From contig NZ_CAJGZJ010000018.1 of NCBI RefSeq assembly GCF_904846225.1, positions 1 through 57,407 on the forward strand: DNA of 57,407 bases, read 5' to 3'. Within the stretch, counting starts at the first letter, position 1, and the number at the start of each line of letters is the position of its first letter. This DNA is from Psychrobacter immobilis. GTDB lineage: Bacteria; Pseudomonadota; Gammaproteobacteria; Pseudomonadales; Moraxellaceae. The notes beneath the pieces are model-generated. The model had not been told where the DNA came from and searched no databases. It was given only the letters and a program-made list of their open reading frames with translations. Positions 9,822 to 18,345 of this stretch are shown piece after piece. Made by a program: the position numbers and the translations under genes.

Positions 9822-10001
9822 TTATGATAAGCCAATGGTTGTCTTTGGTTTTTGTCTCAAATATTTAACATCTGTTACTTCAAGCGCGCCCCATGCTTTA
9901 CCAATTTTAATAGGAAGTGAGGCTAATGGCCTGTTTAATGAAGCGGATATTTGTTCTGTAAGAAGAATTAAACGATCTACAAATTGGACACGCCATAGAT
10001 A
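9822..10001 (-). pseudogene. Remnant of a coding region, C-terminal fragment
   Basis: One minus-strand frame stays open for about 60 codons, has no start codon, and reads like real protein: RVQFVDRLILLTEQ, then LASLPIKIGKAWGALEV and KYLRQKPKTTIGLS before a stop. The other two frames on this strand are full of stops. I do not recognise the family. It is best read as the tail of a lost gene downstream of map, and is uncertain. Confidence 0.35.
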
Positions 10002-10041
10002 TTATTGATAAAAATTATCATTTAAGCCATTATTATTTTTA

Positions 10042-10824
10042 TCAAAGAGTCTTTACACGCTCATCGTCTCGAATCGTCAGAACCTCATAACCATCTGATG
10101 TGACCGCAATCGTATGCTCCCACTGTGCAGACAGTTTTTTATCACTAGTGACGACCGTCCAGCCATCATTTTTTATTTTGACTTTGGCTTTACCTTGATT
10201 AATCATTGGCTCAATCGTAAATGTCATGCCTTCTTCTAGTATTAAGCCTTTTCCCTGATGCCCATAATGCAGCACTTCTGGCGCTTCATGCATCTCACGT
10301 CCGATACCATGACCACAATATTCTCGTACGATAGAGTAACCATGCTTCTCAGCATAGGTTTGAATGGCATGACCAATATCACCAAGAGTCGCGCCAGGTT
10401 TTACCACGCGTATGCCTTCCCACATGGCGTCATAGGTCTTATTCACCAAGCGTTTGGCGAGCGGTTGCACCTCACCGATCAAATACATCTTGCTAGAATC
10501 TGCGATAAAACCGCCTTGCTCCAAGGTGATATCTACATTCACAATATCGCCTGACTTCAGTATTTGAGTGTCAGAGGGAATGCCATGACAGACCACGTTA
10601 TTGACTGACGTGTTGAGCGCATACTCATAACCATATTGACCTTTGCTCGCTGGACGTGCAGCGAGCTGATCGACAATATAGCGTTCAGCGAGATCGTTGA
10701 TTTCCATCGTAGAGGTGCTGATGGTAATGTGTTTATCGAGATAATCGAAAACAGAGGCAAGCAGTCGGCCAGATTCACGCATTATCATTATTTCTTCAGA
10801 CGTTTTTAGTATTATCTCAGCCAT
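10042..10824 (-). CDS. map: Type I methionine aminopeptidase
   Basis: Removes the initiator methionine from new proteins. The 260 residues fit the type I family without an N-terminal extension. The five metal ligands are visible: Asp in IVNVDITL, Asp in GFIADSSK, His in CGHGIGREMHEAP, Glu in FTIEPMI and Glu in AQWEHTIAVT. The HGIP segment near residue 80 is the substrate-binding histidine region. The start overlaps the end of the ParD-like gene by 8 bp, so the two are translationally coupled. Because of this pairing it may be a second, accessory MAP rather than the housekeeping one next to rpsB. Confidence 0.93.
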   Translation of the reverse strand: MAEIILKTSEEIMIMRESGRLLASVFDYLDKHITISTSTMEINDLAERYIVDQLAARPASKGQYGYEYALNTSVNNVVCHGIPSDTQILKSGDIVNVDITLEQGGFIADSSKMYLIGEVQPLAKRLVNKTYDAMWEGIRVVKPGATLGDIGHAIQTYAEKHGYSIVREYCGHGIGREMHEAPEVLHYGHQGKGLILEEGMTFTIEPMINQGKAKVKIKNDGWTVVTSDKKLSAQWEHTIAVTSDGYEVLTIRDDERVKTL

Positions 10825-11023
10825 CTATCAAATTCCCTATGTTGATATCTGCTTTTCTCATTTGCTCATTTATTATTTGAGAATAAGTCATAGTAGGATT
10901 AGCCTCAGCCAGCATCCCTATTTTCATCCAATATTCTGCTTGCGCGTTAATAGAACGCACCATCACAGCACTCGCCTTACGAATCTCTTCGTGTAGCTCG
11001 TCATCAATTTTTACAATACCCAT
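10817..11023 (-). CDS. ParD-like antitoxin-family protein
   Basis: A 68-residue protein resembling the ParD_like family, which has a ribbon-helix-helix DNA-binding N-terminus. It begins MGIVKIDDELHEEIRKASAV and continues VRSINAQAEYWMKIG, the helix pair typical of these proteins. No ParE-type toxin is next to it; its partner is the aminopeptidase gene, overlapped by 8 bp. A perfect 8-bp inverted repeat just upstream is a plausible autoregulatory operator. The family assignment is fairly firm; an antitoxin role is not shown. Confidence 0.75.
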   Translation of the reverse strand: MGIVKIDDELHEEIRKASAVMVRSINAQAEYWMKIGMLAEANPTMTYSQIINEQMRKADINIGNLIDG

Positions 11024-11035
11024 AATAAATATCTA

Positions 11036-11063
11036 ATATACGAAATGTATATGAATCGTATAT
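11036..11063. promoter_or_regulatory. Candidate operator of the ParD-like/map operon
   Basis: ATATACGA and TCGTATAT form a perfect inverted repeat with a 12-base spacer, ending 13 bp upstream of the ParD-like start codon. Ribbon-helix-helix proteins often bind such sites in their own promoters. The function is inferred. Confidence 0.5.
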
Positions 11064-11251
11064 TATTATCATAAATATGCAAGAGGATTTTTTCAAATAG
11101 GCGAGTCATAATTTTTACTAACAGGATAATAGCCAATTTTTTTATGCTATATTTCTAAACGGAGTGATTCAAATTAAACCAGTACAGTGCTACTGCCATA
11201 TATTTTCTACTTAAACAGTTTTGATTATTCATTAACTATAAGAGCCGTGCT

Positions 11252-12157
11252 ATGCAAACATTCGAACGTACGATTAATATAGACGGTAAAAACGCACGCT
11301 ATTACGATCTATCCGCCTTGGTTGAAAATAATAAAGATGCCAAATTAGCACCTGCACATTTTTATGGTGGCAATGGATTTGCGACTGGCGTCTATGTGCC
11401 GTTATTGAACAAACTCAGTGAGCGATTTGATCTGAAAAGTCTTGCTATGCGTGGCTATTGGCAAGATTTGCCATCCATGAAAAAACTGACCCGTGAACAA
11501 GACGCTGACACACTGATTGATTTTTTGGAAAAAACACAAGACAAACCAGTGGTCGGTATTGGTCACTCTCAAGGCGCTACAGCCACTGCTATTGCAGCCG
11601 CCAAACGCCCAGATTTGTTTGCACAGTTGTATTTGATAGAGCCAGTGACATTTACTAAATCGCAAAAGCTCATTACCGATTTGATCCCTAAAAAAATAAA
11701 GATCAGTCAAGAACCTTTTAAAAGTACGCTCGCTAAGCAAGCAGAATGGGAAAGCATTGAAGCATATTACGAATATCTGCGGGCACATCGTGCATTCAAG
11801 CGCATCGGCGATGATCATCTTTATATCTTTGCAAAAAACAGTCTCATCCAAAATGAGAAAGCGGGGTATAGCCTATTGTTTGCGCCCAAGCAAGAGTTGG
11901 CAAGCTACTTTGATACGCCTTTCGTCAATGATGCTTTGAAAAAACTCAATAGCATAGATTTCCCCTATACCATTATTATGGGTAAACCCTCTATTTTCAT
12001 TAGCAACAAAGTCCGTAAAATCTGGAAAAGTCTTGTCCCAACGACGCAAATTATCGAGCTATCTGACAATGGCCATCTTTTGCCAATGGAAGCGCCTGAA
12101 CAATGTGCAAATATTATTATAGAAAAGTTCAACGATAGTGTAACTGGCCTCTCATAG
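11252..12157 (+). CDS. Alpha/beta hydrolase
   Basis: A 301-residue cytoplasmic hydrolase with the nucleophile elbow GIGHSQGAT near residue 109 and a late catalytic histidine in SDNGHLLPMEAPEQ. An oxyanion-hole-like FYGGNGFATG lies near residue 38. No signal peptide is seen. The substrate is unknown. It stands alone on the plus strand with 228 bp before it, and the following lipoprotein gene starts 62 bp after its stop. Confidence 0.85.
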   Translation: MQTFERTINIDGKNARYYDLSALVENNKDAKLAPAHFYGGNGFATGVYVPLLNKLSERFDLKSLAMRGYWQDLPSMKKLTREQDADTLIDFLEKTQDKPVVGIGHSQGATATAIAAAKRPDLFAQLYLIEPVTFTKSQKLITDLIPKKIKISQEPFKSTLAKQAEWESIEAYYEYLRAHRAFKRIGDDHLYIFAKNSLIQNEKAGYSLLFAPKQELASYFDTPFVNDALKKLNSIDFPYTIIMGKPSIFISNKVRKIWKSLVPTTQIIELSDNGHLLPMEAPEQCANIIIEKFNDSVTGLS

Positions 12158-12219
12158 CGATACGTTATAATAAGTGTGCTTATCTATTCATGGTGACGTA
12201 ATAATTTAGGAGTGTAACT

Positions 12220-13086
12220 ATGTCAAGCTTTCAGAAAAACCCATCTTACCCAAAAAGTAAATCAGCATTACTGTTTACCTTCCTTGTCAGCGCGACACTG
12301 TTGACAGCAGGCTGTAATTCACAAGAACCATCATCAGATGGTGACGTAGCATTGCAAACTGAGAATGCAGACAAAAACTCAACTGACGATGCTTCATCAT
12401 TGGATACTCCAGCAGCCCCAAATTCTGATACTGCAAATGATAATCCAAAGCCTAATGCATCAGAAGTATCGGCTGACAAAGCCGTCAGCCCATCAGGTTA
12501 CCAAAAGCTAAGCTTTGGGCAGACGATTACGCCCGAGCTGTTAGAGGATGCTGGATTAACGAGACCTGATAATTATAATGAGCAATGCTACTACGTGAGC
12601 GATCCAAAACTGAATTATACTGACAAGGACGCTGGCGAACGTCCTTCGATGTTGTATCAAATTATGGATGGGAAACTGGCGTTGATAACGGTTCGAGACA
12701 GAGCAGTGCCATTTTATACTGGCATCAATGTGGGTGATTCAGTGGGTGATGTCATGTTGGCGCATCAAGATAAACTTGCTTATGGGGTTGATAAATATGC
12801 TGTCGAAGGGGATTATTATGATCTGATCTCTAACGTCAACTTTAAGACAATAAGAGACGTTGAATCAGGGGTATTGTTAACCAACAACGATATTAAGCTT
12901 GATAACAGCGATGATAAATTAGCGCTACAAATTAAATATAATATGAAGGGTGGCGCAAAGCTGAACAGTAATATGATCAAAGCCACAGAATGGACAGCAG
13001 AGAACAAGGCCCTGTTAAAAGGTGAGGTAGAAAGCATTGATATTGGTGTTCCAGAAGCCATCTATCTGGTTGAAGGCTGCTCTTAA
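12220..13086 (+). CDS. Hypothetical lipoprotein
   Basis: A 288-residue predicted lipoprotein: after a short N-region comes the lipobox LLTAGC, with Asn-Ser after the cysteine. Residues about 35-90 are a low-complexity Asp, Asn and Ser linker. The remainder (from about SFGQTITPEL) is a compact domain with a Cys pair (EQCYYV and VEGCS at the end) that may form a disulfide. A TAGGAG ribosome site precedes the ATG. I do not recognise the domain; a surface or periplasmic role is inferred only from the lipobox. Confidence 0.8.
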   Translation: MSSFQKNPSYPKSKSALLFTFLVSATLLTAGCNSQEPSSDGDVALQTENADKNSTDDASSLDTPAAPNSDTANDNPKPNASEVSADKAVSPSGYQKLSFGQTITPELLEDAGLTRPDNYNEQCYYVSDPKLNYTDKDAGERPSMLYQIMDGKLALITVRDRAVPFYTGINVGDSVGDVMLAHQDKLAYGVDKYAVEGDYYDLISNVNFKTIRDVESGVLLTNNDIKLDNSDDKLALQIKYNMKGGAKLNSNMIKATEWTAENKALLKGEVESIDIGVPEAIYLVEGCS

Positions 13087-13154
13087 ATCATAAAAAAAAA
13101 CTGGGTTTTGAGCGATCTTCTTACTTATTAGTGAGAAGATATATATTAAAATCG

Positions 13155-13208
13155 CTACAGTACAACTGATATTAATTTTTCGCAGCCTCTGAAGATGCTC
13201 TACTGTAG
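13155..13208 (-). repeat. Dispersed hairpin repeat, copy A
   Basis: CTACAGTA and TACTGTAG enclose the conserved core read on the minus strand, CAGAGGCTGCGAAAAATT. It is the only copy in this orientation and is shorter on one side. Four other copies lie at 23593, 24602, 26939 and 47037. Confidence 0.6.
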
Positions 13209-13234
13209 CTGGTTTCAGTTATAGCTGGTTTAAA

Positions 13235-13537
13235 CTATGATTGTTTAACATGCTCTAGTTGCTCATATATCATCATAGCTACATAAACCAGCCCTGCTGC
13301 CAATGTCAAACTGGCAAACCATACTACGACGAAATAGCCTGTCTGGTATGACAGATATGTCAATAAAAATGCAGTTGCTAATAGTATCAACCCCAGCCAG
13401 CGGAGGCTTTGACAATTTAAAAGGGGAGGCAATTTGTACTGAAAAGTATCCATATGCCTTTTACTGGTCATCATCAAAACCATCATACCCAGTAGATTCA
13501 GTAGCAATAGAAACCCAGATAATACTAAGCTAGACAT
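13235..13537 (-). CDS. DUF3325-like small membrane protein
   Basis: A 100-residue protein with three predicted membrane helices (LVLSGFLLLLNLLGMMVLMM, then two more). It is the last gene of a DUF3649, PepSY, DUF3325 group, a trio often found with siderophore receptors. One base separates it from the upstream PepSY gene. The function is not established; the context suggests support of siderophore-iron release. Confidence 0.7.
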   Translation of the reverse strand: MSSLVLSGFLLLLNLLGMMVLMMTSKRHMDTFQYKLPPLLNCQSLRWLGLILLATAFLLTYLSYQTGYFVVVWFASLTLAAGLVYVAMMIYEQLEHVKQS

Positions 13538-13538
13538 A

Positions 13539-15245
13539 TTATTGGTTTCCTACCTGAGGTTCTGAATGTTGATTAATTGACTTATTGTTTGACCTTGTTT
13601 TTTGCTTGGGCGCATTTTTTTTGAAACTGGCTGCATAAGTGATATAAGCAAACAATAGCGCTAGAATGAAGCATGTGACATCAAAGCTGATAAATAATAC
13701 ATCGCGACTTAAGACACTTTGGACAAACCCGCGTTCGGTAGTGAGGCTATTGATTAGCGGTGTGAATAAAAGAGATAGGGTAACCAATGACAGTAATATG
13801 CGCCATGCATGACGATTAGAAAGTAATAACGTCAGCACAAAACTACACGCCCAGATGATAAAAAATCCATCGACTTCCCACTTTGCGCGTGCCGTCATAT
13901 TTAAAGGTAACAAACGGTTGAGCCACAAAAACCCCACCATGGCCAAAGGCAACCCAGCCAGCGTAGCGATATTGAGCTTTTCCACCAGCCAAAATCCCCA
14001 GTGTGGCTTAGCCATATTGAGTAATTGACGGCGGCGTTTCACTGTCCACAGCACTAATCCTGTCGCAATCATCGCGCAACCCGCTGCTCCCAATAAGAAG
14101 TATAGCCAGCGTAGCCAATAATCGGAAAAGCGCCCAGCATGCAAACCAATCATGACGGTTTGGGTCGTCACTGCGAGCGGTGGTGGTTCGCTTTGCTTAA
14201 GAGTTTCTCCTGTCTGCCCATCATAAATACGAAACACGCCAATCGTCGATATCTGACGATCTGCCCTGCCATCGATAATAATCATACTGTGGTCAGTATT
14301 GGGATGATTGACACTGACGCTTGTGACCGCATAATTGGGATTAAGCTTTTGCCAATCCGTTTGAGTGCTGGCTAGTAATGGAGAAATACTTATCATTGGT
14401 GCAGGTTGCAATTCTGTTGCATTGGCGTCCCGATAAGAATAAATTTCTTCAAAAAATTGTTTAGTATCAATATTGGCGACCATACCGCCCCACGGCATAT
14501 ATAACGTGATCAAGGTAATAATACCTGTGAAAGTAATCATGATATGAAAGGGCAGTGGTAGCACAGAAAAAGCATTATGAGCATCAAGCCATGAGCGTTG
14601 TCCTTTGCCCCAGCGAAAAGTAAAAAAATCGGTAAATATTTTTTTGTGAATGATAATGCCAGTAATGATCGCAACCAGCATCATCATAGACGCGATACCG
14701 ACGATGATCCGTGCCCATATCACGCTCATATAATGCAAATCAAAGTGCATGCGATAAAAGAAATTGCCCCCTGCGGTATCTCTTGGTGTATATAGCGTTT
14801 GGGCTTGAGTATCAAATTGATATCGTAGTCTTTCATCATCAGTACTGGTCATAATATGCAAGCGCTGATCATTACTCGTGCTACTAGGGCCTTTGGTGAT
14901 AAACCAGTTTTTGGCATTGGCTTGGGTTGCTTGCAGATGTGCGATTGCCACGCTAAATGGCTCTGGCCTATCTGTGCTGCTTACCACGTTTTGGGAGTGT
15001 AAGGGCGTTGGAGTCGTTTGCTGGGAGATAGCAGGAATTTCAGGTTGCATCCATGTCGTCAGCTCATTATTAAAATAACTGACCGTGCCCATGATAAAAA
15101 TGGTAAACAATAACCAACCGAGTAGTAAGCCAAACCAAGTATGGACATCAGACAGAATCACCCGATAACCTTTCACCTTGGTTTTATTTTCACGCTTTAT
15201 TTTGGTCATCGGCATGGTTTGAGCGTCGGCAGAGTCTGGAATCAT
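13539..15245 (-). CDS. PepSY-associated transmembrane protein, iron-uptake linked
   Basis: An inner-membrane PepSY_TM protein of about 568 residues. The open frame extends to 15341, but that part overlaps the DUF3649 gene. The ATG at 15245 leaves 26 bp after the DUF3649 stop and gives the usual N-terminus (VILSDVHTWFGLLLGWLL first helix). Further helices lie near FRMHFDLHYMSVIWARIIVG, ITLITLYMPW and a C-terminal cluster of five. It is likely cotranscribed with DUF3649 and DUF3325 behind the FhuE-like receptor. It is probably a partner in ferric-siderophore reduction, by analogy with the family. Confidence 0.85.
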   Translation of the reverse strand: MIPDSADAQTMPMTKIKRENKTKVKGYRVILSDVHTWFGLLLGWLLFTIFIMGTVSYFNNELTTWMQPEIPAISQQTTPTPLHSQNVVSSTDRPEPFSVAIAHLQATQANAKNWFITKGPSSTSNDQRLHIMTSTDDERLRYQFDTQAQTLYTPRDTAGGNFFYRMHFDLHYMSVIWARIIVGIASMMMLVAIITGIIIHKKIFTDFFTFRWGKGQRSWLDAHNAFSVLPLPFHIMITFTGIITLITLYMPWGGMVANIDTKQFFEEIYSYRDANATELQPAPMISISPLLASTQTDWQKLNPNYAVTSVSVNHPNTDHSMIIIDGRADRQISTIGVFRIYDGQTGETLKQSEPPPLAVTTQTVMIGLHAGRFSDYWLRWLYFLLGAAGCAMIATGLVLWTVKRRRQLLNMAKPHWGFWLVEKLNIATLAGLPLAMVGFLWLNRLLPLNMTARAKWEVDGFFIIWACSFVLTLLLSNRHAWRILLSLVTLSLLFTPLINSLTTERGFVQSVLSRDVLFISFDVTCFILALLFAYITYAASFKKNAPKQKTRSNNKSINQHSEPQVGNQ

Positions 15246-15271
15246 AAAGATGGCCTGATGGTAATAAAAAT

Positions 15272-15562
15272 CTAAATAGTGGCATAACCTATCAGCCCTA
15301 ATGTTCCTGCAATGCCAGCAACCACTGCCCATGCCAGCCACAAACGTCGCAGTGAGAATACCAAAACAATCATGATCGCACAGACGACGACACTAGCAAT
15401 CTGACCCCAATAGATGGCAGAAATGTCATCTATTGGTAAGGCCAAAAATATGAGGTCAGTGAGTACTGCTATGCCATAGCTACCACCAATTGCTAAAACA
15501 ATACGGCTAAAAACGGTAAAGTTAGGTAGATAAAAACCATGGCGGCTACGGCGCTTACTCAT
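15272..15562 (-). CDS. DUF3649-like small membrane protein
   Basis: A 96-residue protein with three hydrophobic segments and the N-terminal VFSRIVLAIGGSYGIAVL typical of the family. It lies 46 bp after the receptor stop and just before the PepSY gene. Such proteins recur in iron-uptake operons; their activity is unknown. Confidence 0.75.
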   Translation of the reverse strand: MSKRRSRHGFYLPNFTVFSRIVLAIGGSYGIAVLTDLIFLALPIDDISAIYWGQIASVVVCAIMIVLVFSLRRLWLAWAVVAGIAGTLGLIGYATI

Positions 15563-15608
15563 ATGACTGCCTATGTATTAAAGTAAACTATTATGATTAG
15601 TATGAAGA

Positions 15609-17894
15609 CTAAAAGCGATAGGTCAGTCTGCCGACGACATTCAAAGGCTCACCATAAGTCAACTCACTAAAAGTACTGCCAGCAAGATATTTTTGGTTAA
15701 AGAGATTATTGACATTAAGCTGCGCCTCTAGGTTCTCATTGACGGCATATCTTGCCATGATGCTAGCCAGTGTCACATCATCTTGACCATACTTTTCAGA
15801 GCGCTTGGTCACAGGATTTGTGACGATGCCATAGTAGCCATTTGACCAATCAACACCGCCGCCAATGGTCAGATTAGGAATGACATAATCAAGATCATAG
15901 GTGGCAAACAGGTTAAGGGTGGTATCGGCAAAGCCCGTATTGATGGCTTTGCCTTTATTATCTTCAGCATTAAAATGTGTGTAACCGACACTCGCTTTTA
16001 GATTGTCGCTAATCTGACCAGTGACTTCTACTTCGAAGCCCTGACTGGTCGCGCCTTTTGCCCCGAAGTATGCTTTTTCAAGATCAGAACCTGGTATTAT
16101 TTGACCGCCGTCGAGTTGAGCAAGGTTGTCTTGTTCGATTTTAAAGATACTGACTTGGCTTTGTAGCGCGCCATTGTCTGATTCGCTTTTTAGACCGATT
16201 TCGTAGTTTTTCCCTTCGATAGGATCTAGATAATCACCATTGATATCGCGTTGAGTTTGTGGTTTAAAGATGTCGCTGTAGCTGGCATATAGGCTGTGGT
16301 TTTTGTTAACCTCATAGGTAACACCCGCATAAGGCGTCCAAACATGTTTGGATTCAGTATTTACATTACGACCATATTGCACCCCTGAGCGCTCATAATC
16401 AGACACACGAGATCCCAAAATCACCGATAAAGGATCAGATAATTTGAGCTGAGTCGCTGCAAAGATGGCTTTTTCTTTAATTGTGACGTCAGAGCTTCGC
16501 GCTCTATCACCCCATGCGGGTTCAGAATAGCTGCCATCCCAATCAGAAAAGTCAGACAGTGGTAAAAGTCCATCGGGTGGCGCTTTATAAGTAAAGGTGT
16601 CAAGCTCGCTTTTGCTATAAGACCCACCCGCAATGACTTGGTGCGTTCTGCCTAGCGCATCAAAATTGCCCGTCAACTTGGTTTTAACATTGACTTGTTT
16701 GCGTTCGGTATCCGCATGGAATGGGTTTAGATTAAGAACCAGTCCAGTATCAGGATTGATTTCTTTGGTGCCATCGACATACAAATAAAGCAGTTTTGGA
16801 CTACTGTCGCTCTCGTTATAGCTGGCGTTGGTTGTCAGGTTCCAATCTTCATTGAAATCATGAGAGATATCAGCGAAGTAGTAAGTATTGTCAGAATCCC
16901 AGTTTGTCCAATCTGCACTGCCATTTTTACTGGTGTCCCAATCGGCTTTTGAGCCATCACTTAGATAGTTTGGCAAACCGCCCCACATGGTTGATCTTGA
17001 TTTATTGTGTTGACGACTGGCACCCACACTTACCGTAGTGTCGTCGCTCAGATCAGCATCAACGGTGGCATAAACCAGACTTTGACCCAATTCTTGACGG
17101 TCGATGAAGGTATCACCATCTTGATAGCTAGCGACGACGCGGCCTCGTACCGCACCGTTCTCACTCAATGACTGGCTACGGTCAACGCTAACACCATAAT
17201 TACCATAACGATCGACATTGGCAGAGAGCTCTGTAGCGGGTACTTTGCTATCAGCGCGTTTACGTATCAAGTTAACATTGGCAGAAGGGTCGCCTGAGCC
17301 GCTCATTAGACCAGTGGCGCCTCGTACAATTTCAACATGGTCAAACATAGCGGTATTAGCAGAATATTCGCCCATTGCAGCTTGCTGGACGAAGTTGGTA
17401 TTCAATCCATCAATTTGGAAGCTATTAATGCCAAAGCCTCGTGATGAAAGGCCATTACGTGCGCCATCGACGCTACTCACCTGAATAGCGGGCGTGCGTT
17501 TAAGCACGTCTATTAGGGTATTTGAGTTTTGATCTTTGATTTGCTGATTGGTGACCACGCTGACGGCTTGTGGCGTTTCCTTTGCCGACAATGCCAAACC
17601 TGTTGCACTACTAGCGACAGGTATGGTGTAGCTGTCAGTATTTTCAGTAATCTGGCCATTTGACTCTGCCATAACCACGATAGTGGGTAGCGTGGTACTT
17701 GGTTCCGCAGTGTCGCTAGCGTTATTAATTTCGAGACCACTATCATTAGCTTGTGTTGGCTGTGAGGTTTCAGCATGAATAATAGAAGAGCTTACTGCTA
17801 ACGAAGCGATGGCTGAAAGGTGCATGGTGTGCTTGACGAACCAACTTAAGGTGCTGGGTTTATGCCGCTTTGTGCTTTGTGTCATAGTAAACAT
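15609..17894 (-). CDS. TonB-dependent siderophore receptor, FhuE/FpvA-like
   Basis: An outer-membrane receptor of about 761 residues. The frame can begin at a TTG (17909), but ATGs at 17894 and 17885 are better starts; both give a signal peptide ending SIIHA/E. The TonB box is LPTIVVMAES. The plug has ETPQAVSVVT, LSSRGFGINSFQIDG and EIVRGATGLMSGSGDPS, wording typical of FhuE, FoxA and FpvA receptors for coprogen-type or mixed siderophores. The barrel ends GRLTYRF. A Fur box lies about 145 bp upstream. The DUF3649-PepSY-DUF3325 trio follows on the same strand. Confidence 0.93.
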   Translation of the reverse strand: MFTMTQSTKRHKPSTLSWFVKHTMHLSAIASLAVSSSIIHAETSQPTQANDSGLEINNASDTAEPSTTLPTIVVMAESNGQITENTDSYTIPVASSATGLALSAKETPQAVSVVTNQQIKDQNSNTLIDVLKRTPAIQVSSVDGARNGLSSRGFGINSFQIDGLNTNFVQQAAMGEYSANTAMFDHVEIVRGATGLMSGSGDPSANVNLIRKRADSKVPATELSANVDRYGNYGVSVDRSQSLSENGAVRGRVVASYQDGDTFIDRQELGQSLVYATVDADLSDDTTVSVGASRQHNKSRSTMWGGLPNYLSDGSKADWDTSKNGSADWTNWDSDNTYYFADISHDFNEDWNLTTNASYNESDSSPKLLYLYVDGTKEINPDTGLVLNLNPFHADTERKQVNVKTKLTGNFDALGRTHQVIAGGSYSKSELDTFTYKAPPDGLLPLSDFSDWDGSYSEPAWGDRARSSDVTIKEKAIFAATQLKLSDPLSVILGSRVSDYERSGVQYGRNVNTESKHVWTPYAGVTYEVNKNHSLYASYSDIFKPQTQRDINGDYLDPIEGKNYEIGLKSESDNGALQSQVSIFKIEQDNLAQLDGGQIIPGSDLEKAYFGAKGATSQGFEVEVTGQISDNLKASVGYTHFNAEDNKGKAINTGFADTTLNLFATYDLDYVIPNLTIGGGVDWSNGYYGIVTNPVTKRSEKYGQDDVTLASIMARYAVNENLEAQLNVNNLFNQKYLAGSTFSELTYGEPLNVVGRLTYRF

Positions 17895-18036
17895 CAAATG
17901 AGATCTCAATTATAGTAATAGAATGATTGGTTTGACATTGTCTCGATACTGAGTTGAATTGTCTGCCAATGAGGAATTTGATAAGTAACAAGCCAATAGT
18001 TTTGTGTCAGATAGGCTCTGTTAAATATTGGTACAT

Positions 18037-18055
18037 GTTAATGATAATTGTTATT
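18037..18055. promoter_or_regulatory. Fur box upstream of the FhuE-like receptor
   Basis: The site TTAATGATAATTGTTAT matches the 19-bp Fur consensus at about 15 positions, in the promoter region of the receptor that starts near 17890. Confidence 0.78.
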
Positions 18056-18216
18056 ATTAGCAATACAATTTAGAAATATTTTTGACACATTTTTCTATTT
18101 GTTTATATGGCAGGCTTATCAATGTGCGGCAATAAAACGAGAAGTATGAATAGGTGGTTTTTGAGATGAGATGATAATAGAGAAGGGAGTAGCCACAATA
18201 TCTTGATGGCTACTTC

Positions 18217-18267
18217 TAGAGCGTGTCCTCATTTTTATGACCATTTTTAAAATGAGGATTCGCCCTA
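18217..18267. mobile_element. Minimal palindromic element with 19-bp ends
   Basis: TAGAGCGTGTCCTCATTTT faces the inverse of TAGGGCGAATCCTCATTTT (16 of 19 identical) with only 13 bases between. The same ends border a 179-bp element at 39182-39360. It looks like two transposon ends without a body. The surrounding 17895-18345 gap otherwise holds the receptor promoter and a hairpin (AGTAGCCA and TGGCTACT, 18188-18214). Confidence 0.5.
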
Positions 18268-18345
18268 GTCACTTGTTCACTTTTTTAAAGGTAAAATTAA
18301 CTTCAGTCTTACTGTCTGTTTTTAATATTATTTAAAAAATGCTAC

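Noticed and set aside
15246..15341. Upstream start of the PepSY gene
   Set aside because: It would overlap the end of the DUF3649 gene by 70 bp, and the first residues do not look like the family.
18217..18267. Intrinsic terminator of fhuB
   Set aside because: The palindrome has no T run on the minus strand, lies about 80 bp after the stop, and shares its ends with the element at 39182.
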